Assembly (NCBI RefSeq): GCF_036417845.1
Contig: NC_090012.1
Coordinates: forward strand, 868,001 to 932,000
Length of the DNA: 64,000 nucleotides
Direction of reading: 5' to 3'
Origin: Apteryx mantelli
Taxonomy: Eukaryota; Chordata; Aves; Apterygiformes; Apterygidae
Below the pieces are notes generated by a model that was given only the letters and a program-made list of their open reading frames with translations, was not told where the DNA came from and made no database searches. This document shows, in pieces, positions 18,501-28,500 of the stretch. Each line of letters opens with the position of its first letter. Position 1 is the stretch's first letter. The position numbers and the translations under genes were made by a program.

Positions 18501-20254
18501 GCGGGGCGACATGCAGGGCATCGCGCAGCGGCGCCAGCGGGGGCCCTACGTGCTGGCCATGGCGCTGCCGCCCGAGCGGGCCAACGAGCTGCACAGCGCC
18601 CGGCGCCGGCGCGCCCTCGACACCGACTACTGCTTCGAGTGAGCCGGGGCCCCCCGGGGTGGGGAGAGCCGGACGCCTGGGCCCCCCGGGGTGGGGATGG
18701 CGGCAGGGTCCCCCGGATGCCTGGGCCCCCTGGGGGGGGGAGACCCGGACGCCTGGGCCCCCCGGGGTGGGGATGGCGGCAGGGTCCCCCGGACGCCTGG
18801 GCCCCCTGGGGGGGGGAGACCCGGACGCCTGGGCCCCCCGGGGTGGGGATGGCGGCAGGGTCCCCCAGACACCTAGGTCCCTTGGGATGGAGGTGGGATT
18901 AGGTTCCCCCCCGGACGCCTGGGCCCCCAGGCTGCGGTTGGGGTCGGGCTGCCCCGGGACACAGTGGCCCCCCGGACACCTGGGCCCCCTGGGAAGGAGG
19001 TGGAGTCAGGGTCCCCCCCAGATGCCTGGGCCCCCTAGAATGGGGTTGGGGTCAGGCTCCCCCAGGATGCGGAGGCCCCCCGGACGCCTGGGCCCCTGGG
19101 GTTGGGGTGGGGTCAGGCTCCCCGGACGCCTGGGCCCCCGGGCTGGGGTTGGGGTGGTTGGGCTGCCCCGGGGCGCGGAGGCCCCCCCCCCCCCCCCCGG
19201 ACGCCTGGGCCCCCGCTGAGCGCCCGCCGCAGGACGGAGGAGAAGAACTGCTGCGTGCGGCCGCTCTACATCGACTTCCGCAAGGATCTGCAGTGGAAGT
19301 GGATCCACGAGCCCAAGGGCTACATGGCGAACTTCTGCATGGGGCCCTGCCCCTACGTGTGGAGCGCCGACACGCAGTACACCAAGGTGCGCCCGGACGC
19401 CGGGGCCCCCGGGGGGGGGGAGGGGGGAGCTGGGACGCCTGGGCCCTTTGGGGGGAGATGGGGGAGCCGGGATGCCTGGGCCCTTTGGGGGGAGATTGGG
19501 GGCCCTTGGGATGGGCTCTCGGACACCTGGGCCCCCTGGGGGAGGGGGTGTGAGGGGGGAGCCCGGATGCCTGGGCCCCCTGGGAAGGGGCTGGGGGGGG
19601 GTACCTGGACCCCAGGGTCCCTGGGAAGGGGCTGCCTGGGCCCCTGGGAAGGGGATGGGGAGGGGGGTGGTGCCCGGACGCCTGGGCCCCATGTGGGCTC
19701 TGGACGCCGGGGTCCCTGGGAAGGGGATGGGGGGGGCGCCCGGACGCCTGGGCCCCGCCCGGGCTCCGGCCACCTGGGTGCTGGGGTCCCTGGGAAGGGA
19801 CTTGGGAGGGGGGGTGATGCCTGGACGCCTGGGCCCCGCGTGAGCTCTGGGCACTGGGGTCCCTGGGAAGGGGATGGGGGTGGCACCCGGATGCCTGGGC
19901 CCCGCGCGGGCTGTGGATGCTGGGGTCCCTGGGAAGGGCATGGGGAGGGGGGGTGGCGCCCGGACGCCTGGGCCCCGCACGGGCTCTAGACGCCGGGATC
20001 CCCGGGTGTGGGGGCTGGGGGCTGCCCGGACGCCTGGGCCCCGCGCAGGCTCCGGCCCCCCAGGCCGCGGGGCTGACGCGGTGGCGGCGGCGCAGGTGCT
20101 GGCGCTGTACAACCAGCACAACCCCGGGGCGTCGGCGGCGCCGTGCTGCGTGCCGCAGGCCCTCGACCCGCTGCCCATCGTCTACTACGTGGGGCGCAAG
20201 GCGCGCGTGGAGCAGCTCTCCAACATGGTCGTCCGCGCCTGCAAGTGCAGCTGA
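15518..20254 (+). CDS. TGFB1: TGFB1, transforming growth factor beta 1 precursor
   Basis: Secreted cytokine precursor. Seven exons: 15518-15857, 17290-17465, 17768-17885, 18003-18089, 18488-18638, 19233-19386 and 20096-20254 (stop TGA), all GT/AG and in frame. A Leu-rich signal peptide is followed by [20 protein letters not shown], whose Cys is the one that binds LTBP/GARP in the family. The LAP dimer cysteines appear as VHCPCERG, and the integrin motif as RQRGDMQG. Furin site RRRR precedes ALDTDYCF. The 112-residue mature domain keeps the cystine-knot residues ([41 protein letters not shown]). It resembles chicken TGFB1 (formerly TGF-beta4) but lacks the extra residues I recall after DYCF there. 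Introns are packed with the 17-mer. Confidence 0.97.
15858..17070 (+). repeat. TGFB1: 17-mer array in TGFB1 intron 1
   Basis: About 25 copies of CCGGACGCCTGGGCCCC, all in sense orientation. The first begins within about ten bases of the exon 1 donor. A longer unit of about 75 bp containing two motif copies and CCCCCTTGAGGGAGGGGGGG is repeated three times at 15985-16200. Confidence 0.93.
17466..17750. repeat. GCACGGGGACGGGGG repeat in TGFB1 intron 2
   Basis: Units of 13-20 bp (GCGTGCACGAGGGACGTGC, GGGGACGGGGGACGCGC) run through the intron. This is the one large TGFB1 intron without the 17-mer. Confidence 0.85.
17886..20060 (+). repeat. TGFB1: 17-mer arrays in TGFB1 introns 3 to 6
   Basis: About 33 sense-strand copies in intron 3 (17917-17990), intron 4 (18124-18470), intron 5 (18671-19215) and intron 6 (19390-20040). 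Several lie within 10-40 bases of a donor or acceptor. Intron 5 also shows a doubled unit with GGGGTGGGGATGGCGGCAGG. Confidence 0.93.
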
Positions 20255-22528
20255 CCCCCCCCCCTCCCCCCCCCCCCCGCAATATTTAATTTCTTTTGGG
20301 TTTTTTTTTTCCCGGCTGTTTTTCCTGTTTCTTTCCGCCGTTTCGCCCCTGCGCCGGGGCCCTGCTGCGGGAGGGGGCGGGGCTTCCTCCATGCCCTGCC
20401 CACTCCGTGTGGCCCCGCCCCCTGGCCCCATTGGCCCCGCAGCTGCAGGGGGAGGCTCCTCCCACTCCAAGAGGCTCCACCCTCCCCCTATGCGGCATTG
20501 GCTGGGTCATGGTCTGGCCCCGCCTCCTTTGGGTCCAGCCCCGCCCCCCTGTGGGGCACCCCACACTGCAGTGACCATAGAGAGGGGCTGGGATGGCTCC
20601 GCCTCTATGGCTCCTGTGGGGGCCCAGGCGTCCGGGGCATCTCCCTCCCCCCCCCCCCCCACGTGGGGGCCCAGGCGTCCGGGGACTCCCTGTTGCCCCC
20701 CCCCCCCCCCCAGGTCCCCCCAGTGGGGCCCAGGTGTCCGGGGCTCCTGGCATGCTGCCCCCTCCCCCAGGTGGGCTCCGGGCTGTGGATGGGCCCAGGC
20801 GTCCGGGGGCCCCGGGGCGGCATAAAAACACCCTTCGGGCCGGAAAGGGGCTGGGGTGACACACACGCGTGTGGGGGGGGGGGGGACACACACGTCTGCA
20901 CACGAGCACGCATGACGCCCCCCCCCCCCCGGGGCACACGCGTGCGGCCCCCTCCCCACCAGGCGCCCGGACGCCTGGGCCCCTGCGGCAGGGCCGGGCG
21001 AGGGGGGGGCCCAGGCGTCCGGGCGGCGGCGCTGACCCATGCGGGAGGCATTTCCTCCCGGCCGCAGAGCCGCGTTCCCAGGCCGCTGGGGCCCAGGCGT
21101 CCGGGGCCCAGCCCCCACCCGCCCGCTCCCCTCTCGCCGGGGCTGGGCAAAGGGCCCAGGCGTCCGGGGGGGGGGGGGGGCGGGGAGTCCCCTGCCACAA
21201 GGGCCCAGGCGTCCGGGTGGTCCCCCTGCTGTGAGGCCCCAGGTGTCTGGGCAAGGGCCCAGGCGTCCGGGGCGCGAGCGCCACCCACGACGCGGCCCCG
21301 CTGCGACTCATCCTGGGGTGTTGGGGGGGGGGGGGCCGGACGCCTGGGCCCTTGCCCGGACGCCTGGGCCCTGCGTTGGGGGGGGGGGGGGGGGGGCCCT
21401 TGCAGGTGGGGTGAGGCTGAGGCAGGCGGTGACTCAGGGCGGTTAAGGGGGGGGGTCACTGGGGAAGGGGCCCAGGCGTCCGGCCCCCCCCCCCAGCCAG
21501 GGGAGCGGTGGGTGCGCACGTGAGCACACGCGTGGGGGGGGGGGGGGGGGGGGGCTGACACGGCCCCGCGGGGGTGGAAACAGCCCTGCGGTGAAGCCAC
21601 CTGGCGCCACCCGGACGCCTGGGCCCCCCCCCCCGGACGCCTGGGCCCCCCCCCCCCCCCAAGCCGCAACGCCCACACGGGTGTCTTGGGGCAGGGCCGG
21701 GCCTCTGCGTGCGGCGGCGGCAGCGCTCGGAGCCGTGGGGCAGGAGCTGGGTCAAACCCCGCTGTGGGGCAGCCCCCCCCCCCCCCCCGTGCCAGCCCCA
21801 TGCAGTGTCGCAGCCCCTGTGGGCCCCCCCCCCCCCCCCCGGTGCCTGGTGCCGTGGGGCCGGGCGCTGTGCAAGGCCCGGCGTGCTCTCGGCGCCCCAT
21901 AGCGACGCCGCCGTGGGGCTGGAGCTCTGCACAAGCACGTTGCAGCCCCACAGAACGGCGCGGGCGCTGCGGGGGGGGGGGGAGCCATGGGGCAGAGCTC
22001 GTTTCCATCCCGCCGTGGGGCCCTGAGCCCCTCAGCCACCCCCCCCCCCCCCCCCCGCCGTGGGGCTGAGTCACCGCGGCCCCCGCGGCCCCGGCGCCCT
22101 CCCGCCGCGGGAATCTTCCAGCCGCCGGCGCCGACGTCACCCCCGTCCCCCCCCCCCCCCCCCGGGGTTTTCCCTTGGAAAGAACCCGCCAGGCCTGGGG
22201 GCGGGGGCCCAGGCGTCCGGGGGCCTGGCGGGGGGAGGGGTGGTGCAGCTGGGAAGCCCCTGTGGCTGAGACCCAGCAAACTCATCGCAGGCGGCAGCCC
22301 GGGTGCTTTCGGGGCCGGGACACCCCCCCCCCGGGACTGTCCCACCGCGGCACCGCCATGGGGCTGCCCGCTCCGGCACAGGGAGGGGCCCAGGCGTCCG
22401 GGCCCTGCTCTAACCCCCCAGGATGAGGAAGGGCCCAGGCGTCCGGGCCCTGCTCTAACCCCCCCCAGGATGAGGAAGGGCCCAGGCGTCCGGGTGACCG
22501 CAGCGCCACCGTGCTCTCCGGTGTCACC
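20255..22528. other. TGFB1-CCDC97 convergent intergenic stretch
   Basis: No gene. It begins with the TGFB1 3'UTR (AATATTTAATTTC at 20281 is the only AT-rich spot; no canonical AATAAA seen). From 20610 it holds about 20 copies of the 17-mer. Most now read GGGGCCCAGGCGTCCGG on the + strand, that is, reversed, with a few in the other orientation (20970, 21336-21370, 21610-21645). Long G and C homopolymers are common. Confidence 0.8.
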
Positions 22529-22534
22529 TTTATT
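22529..22534 (-). terminator. CCDC97: Poly(A) signal AATAAA of CCDC97
   Basis: TTTATT on the + strand, 62 bases past the CCDC97 stop in its direction of transcription. Confidence 0.65.
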
Positions 22535-22595
22535 GCGCGCGGCGTCCCGGTGCCGCGAGGGTCGCGGGTGTCCCCGTCGTCGCGGGTCCCCTCCC

Positions 22596-25500
22596 CTACT
22601 CGGGCTCGGGCGCGGGGGCGGCGCCGGGCTCCTCGCCGTCGAAGTACCGCTCCTCGGCGTCGCGCGACACGATGTCCAGGTTGTCCAGCTCGGGGTTGTC
22701 GTCCACCTGGCTGCGGAGGAGCCGGGGGGGGCGGGGGGGGGCTGAGCAGGGCCCGGGGAAGGGGGCCCAGGCGTCCGGGCTCCGCCCCCGCCCCCCGCGC
22801 CGGCGCCCACCTGTAGTCGAAGTCGCCGTCCTCGCCGTCGAGGAAGCGCTGGTGCATGCGGCTGGTGAACTCGGCGCGCAGCATGGCTCGCTCGGCCACG
22901 TCGGGGACCCAGGCGTCCGGGCCCGCGCCCGCCCCCTCCTCTGCGGGGGGCCGGGGGGGGGGGTGTGTGTGTGAGCACCCCCTGCCTCGGGGGGGCCCAG
23001 GCGTCCGGGCCCTGCCCTCCCCATAGAACCCCCCATGCCAGGAGGGGCCCAGGCGTCCGGGCCCTGCCCTCCCCATAGACCCCCCCATGCCAGGAGGGGC
23101 CCAGGCATCCGGGCCCTGCCCTCCCCATAGACCCCCCCATGCCAGGAGGGGCCCAGGCGTCCGGGCCCTGCCCTCCCCATAGACCCCCCCATGCCAGGAG
23201 GGGCCCAGGCGTCCGGGCCCTGCCCTCCCCATAGACCCCCCCGTGCCAGGAGGGGCCCAGGCGTCCGGGCCCTGCCCTCCCCATAGCCCCCCTCCCCATA
23301 GACACCCCCCCCCCCCACGCCAGGCCCCCGGGGCCCCCCCGACCTTCGCTCTCCTCCTCCTCCTCGGCGCAGGCGTCCTCGCGCTGGCGCTGCCCGCGCA
23401 GGCGCTGCTGCACGGCCGCCTCCTCCACCGAGCGCAGCAGCAGCTGGGCCAGGGGTCCCAGGGCGGGGGGCGGCGCCGGGGGGCCGTGGGGCGGCGCCGG
23501 GGGGCCGTGGGGCGCTGCCGTGGGGCCGGGGGGCGCCGCCGGGGCCCCCTCGGCGTCCCGGTACTGCCCGATGTACTGCTCGTAGAGCAGCGGCTCCCGC
23601 GCCCGCATCTCCTCCTCGCTGAAGTACTCGCCGCCTGCGGGGGCAACCGGCGTCACCGCGGGGATCCCCCAAACCCACCGGGACCCCCCAAACCCGCCGG
23701 GACCCCCCCCCAAACCCGCCGGGGACTGGGGACACCCCGAGGGGGGACCCAAACCCCAAAGGGACCCGGGGAAGAGCTGGGGGGGGGGGCCTCGAAGTCT
23801 CTGGAGAACCAAGGGGAGCCCAAAGGGGCCTGGGGGGGATCCTGTAGGGACCTCGGGGATCCCACAGGGACTTCAGGGACCCCCACAGACCCCTCAGGGG
23901 CCCCATAAGCACCTCACGGACATTGGGGAACCCGTAGGGACCTCAGGGAACCCACTGTGTCTTGGGGGACCCCCCCATAGGGACCTTGGAAACCCCATAG
24001 GGACTTTGGGAACAGCACAGGGACCTTGGAGAACCTACAGTGAGCTAAGAGACCCTGAGGACAACTTTGGCGATCCCATAGGGACCTCAGGGACCCCATA
24101 GAGACCCTGGGAACAACATAGGGACCTTGGGAACCTACAGTGACCCCACATAGACCCAGGGGACAACCTTGGGGATCCCATGGGGACCTTGGGAACAACA
24201 TAGGGACCTTGGGGAACCTACAGTGACCCCATATAGACCCAGGGGACAACCTTGGGAACCCCATAAAGACCTTGAGAACAACATAGGGACCTTGGGAACC
24301 CCACAGAGACCTTGGGGAACCTACAGTGACCCCCACAGAGACCCAGAGGACAACCTTGGGGATGCCATAGGGACCTCAGGTACCCCATAGAGACCTTGGG
24401 GACAACACAGGGACCTCAGGGACCGCACAGACACCTTGGGGACAACACAGGGACCTTGCAGGTTCCTTACGGACCCCATAGATTCCTCAGGGACCCCACA
24501 GAGACCTTGGGGCCAACCTGGGGACCCCCATAGGGAGCTCGGGGACCCCATAGAGACCTTGGGAACAACATAGAGACCTTGGGGAACCTACAGTGACCCC
24601 ACAGAGACCCTGAGGACAACCTTGGGGACAACACAGGGACCTCACAGGTCCCTTAGTGACCCCACAGATTCCTCAGGGATCCCACAGAGACCTTGGGGCC
24701 AACCTAGGGACCCCCATAGGGACCTCGGGAACCCCACAGAGACCTTGGGGACAACTCAGGGACCTTGGGAACCCCATAGAGACCTTTAGGCCAACCTAGG
24801 GACCCCCATAGGGACCTCAGGGACCCCATAGAGACCTTGAGAACAACATAGGGACCTTGGGGAACCTACAGTGACCCCATACAGACGCAGGGGACAACCT
24901 TGGGGATCCCATAGGGAGCTCGGGGACCCCATAGAGACCTTTAGGCCAACCTAGGGACCTTGGGGAACCTACAATGACCCCATATAGACCCAGGGGACAA
25001 CCTTGGGGATCCCATAGGGAGCTCGGGGACCCCATAGAGACCTTGAGAACAACATAGAGACCTTGGGGAACCTACAGTGACCCCACAGAGACCCCGAGGA
25101 TAACCTTGAGGACAACACAGGGACCTCGCAGGTTCCTTAGGGACCCCACAGATTCCTCAGGGACCCCACAGAGACCTTGGGGCCAACCTAGGGACCCCCA
25201 TAGGGACCTCGGGAACCCCACAGAGACCTTGGGGACAACTCAGGGACCGCACAGACACCTTGGGGACAACACAGGGACCTCGCAGGTTCCTTAAGGACCC
25301 CATAGATTCCTCAGGGACCCCACAGAGACCTTGGGGACAACCTAGGGACCCCCATAGGGAGCTCAGGGATCCCACAGAGACCTTGCGAACAACATAGGGA
25401 CCTTGGAGAACCTACAGTGACCCTGAGGACAACCTTGGAGATCCCATAGGGACCTTGGGAACCCCATAGAGACCTTTGGGCCAGCCTAGGGACCCCCCCA

Positions 25501-28500
25501 TAGGGACCTTGGGAACCCCATAGAGACCTTGAGAACAACATAGGGACCCCCCATAGGGAGCTCGGGGACCCCACAGAGACCTTGGGGACAACCTAGGGAC
25601 CCCCCATAGGGAGCTCGGGGACCCCATAGAGACCTTGGGGCCAACCCAGGGACCCCCATAGGGAGCTCGGGGACCCCATAGAGACCTTGGGGCCAACCTA
25701 GGGACCCCCATAGGGACCTTGGGAACCCCATAGAGACCTTGGGGCCAACCCAGGGACCCCCATAGGGAGCTCGGGGACCCCATAGAGACCTTGGGAACAA
25801 CATAGAGACCTTGGGGAACCTACAGTGACCCCACAGAGACCCTGAGGACAACCTTGAGGACAACACAGGGACCTCACAGGTCCCTTAGTGACCCCACAGA
25901 TTCCTCAGGGATCCCACAGAGACCTTGGGGCCAACCTAGGGACCCCCATAGGGACCTCGGGAACCCCACAGAGACCTTGGGGACAACTCAGGGACCTTGG
26001 GAACCCCATAGAGACCTTTAGGCCAACCTAGGGACCCCCATAGGGACCTCAGGGACCCCATAGAGACCTTGAGAACAACATAGGGACCTTGGGGAACCTA
26101 CAGTGACCCCATACAGACGCAGGGGACAACCTTGGGGATCCCATAGGGAGCTCGGGGACCCCATAGAGACCTTGAGAACAACATAGGGACCTTGGGGAAC
26201 CTACAGTGACCCCACAGAGACCCCGAGGATAACCTTGAGGACAACACAGGGACCTCGCAGGTTCCTTAGGGACCCCACAGATTCCTCAGGGACCCCACAG
26301 AGACCTTGGGGCCAACCTAGGGACCTCGGGAACCCCACAGAGACCTTGGGGACAACTCAGGGACCGCACAGACACCTTGGGGACAACACAGGGACCTCGC
26401 AGGTTCCTTAAGGACCCCATAGATTCCTCAGGGACCCCACAGAGACCTTGGGGACAACCTAGGGACCCCCATAGGGAGCTCAGGGATCCCACAGAGACCT
26501 TGCGAACAACATAGGGACCTTGGAGAACCTACAGTGACCCTGAGGACAACCTTGGAGATCCCATAGGGACCTTGGGAACCCCATAGAGACCTTTGGGCCA
26601 GCCTAGGGACCCCCCCATAGGGACCTTGGGAACCCCATAGAGACCTTGAGAACAACCTAGGGACCCCCATAGGGCGCTCGGGGACCCCACAGAGACCTTG
26701 GGGACAACATAGGGACCCCCATAGGGCGCTCGGGGACCCCATAGAGACCTTGGGGCCAACCCAGGGACCCCCACAGGGACCTCAGGGACCCCATAGAGAC
26801 CTTGGGGCCAACCCAGGGACCCCCCCCCCCCAAAATGGGTGCTTGGGGGGGGCGCCGCACCTTGGATGAGCTGCTGGAGGGCGGCGTAGCGGCGGTTGCG
26901 GCGGCGGGTGTCGCGGTGGCGGCGGCGGCGGGCGTCGCGGGCGGCCCGCCGCACCTCCTCGCAGTAGAAGGCCACCTCGTAGCGGGCGCCCAGGTGGGCG
27001 AAGCAGCCCAGGTGCTCGGCGCCCAGCGCCCCGTGGAAGCGCTCCAGGAAGACGAGCGGCTTGCGGCGGAAGAGCTCCCGCAGCTCCCGCCTCCGCTCGG
27101 CCGCCGTCAGCTCCGGCTCGCCCTGCTGCTGGCTCCGCACCCGCAGCCGGCTGCCCGCCACCGCCGCCAGCATGGCCTCCACCGCCGCCGGGTCCGGCCC
27201 CGGCACCTTGGGGTCTTGCTCCGTCATCTTGAGGTCCTGCTCCATCGTCTTGGGGTCTTGCTCCATCACCTTGGGGTCTTGCTCCATCATCTTGGGGTCC
27301 TGCTCCATCACCTTGGGGTCTTGCTCCATCATCTTGGGGTCCTGCTCCATCGTCTTGGGGTCTTGTTCCATCACCTTGGGGTCTTGCTCCACCATGGGGT
27401 CCTGCTCCATCACCTTGGGGTCCTGCTCCATCATCTTGGGGTCCTGCTCCGTCATCTTGGGGTTCTGCTCCATCACCCTGGGGTCTTCCTCCATCACCTT
27501 GGGGTCTTGCTCCACCATGGGGTCCTGCTTCATCACTTTGGGGTCCTTCTCCACCGTGGGGACATGCTCCGTCGCCTTGGGGTGCCGCTCCGTCACCGCG
27601 GGGCCCCGGGGCTCCTCGCCGGCGCTGCCTGGGGACGAGGGGAGGCCGTCGGTGTCAGCGCCGGGGATGGGCTGGAGCCGGACAACTAACGGGAGGGAAA
27701 CAGAGGGGACCCCAAGACTTCAAGGGATCTAGGGGGGATCCAGAGCCCAAAGGGGACCCCAAAACCTCCATGGATCTAGGAAGAATCCAGAGCCCAAAGG
27801 GGACCAGAGGGACCCCAAAACCTCCATGGATCTAGGAAGTATCCAGAGCCCAAAGGGGACCAGAGGGACCCCAAAACCTCCATGGATCTAGGGGGACTCC
27901 AGAGCCCAAAGGGGACCCCAAAACCTCCATGGATCTAGGGGGACTCCAGAGCCCAAAGGGGACCAGAGGGACCCCAAAACCTCCATGGATCTAGGAAGTA
28001 TCCAGAGCCCAAAGGGGACCAGAGGGACCCCAAAACCTCCATGGATCTAGGAAGAATCCAGAGCCCAAAGGGGACCAGAGGGACCCCAAAACCTCCATGG
28101 ATCTAGGAAGTATCCAGAGCCCAAAGGGGACCAGAGGGACCCCAAAACCTCCATGGATCTAGGAAGAATCCAGAGCCCAAAGGGGACCAGAGGGACCCCA
28201 AAATCTCCATGGATCTAGGAAGAATCCAGAGCCCAAAGGGGACCAGAGGGACCCCAAAACCTCCATGGATCTAGGGGGACTCCAGAGCCCAAAGGGGACC
28301 CCAAAACCTCCATGGATCTAGGGGGACTCCAGAGCCCAAAGGGGACCAGAGGGACCCCAAAACCTCCATGGATCTAGGAAGTATCCAGAGCCCAAAGGGG
28401 ACCAGAGGGACCCCAAAACCTCCATGGATCTAGGAAGTATCCAGAGCCCAAAGGGGACCAGAGGGACCCCAAAATCTCCATGGATCTTGGAAGTATCCAG

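Noticed and set aside
18631-18642. TGFB1 ending at the TGA right after CYCFE-like codons at 18640
   Set aside because: GAGTGAGCC is a splice donor; exon 6 at 19233 continues the mature domain in frame.
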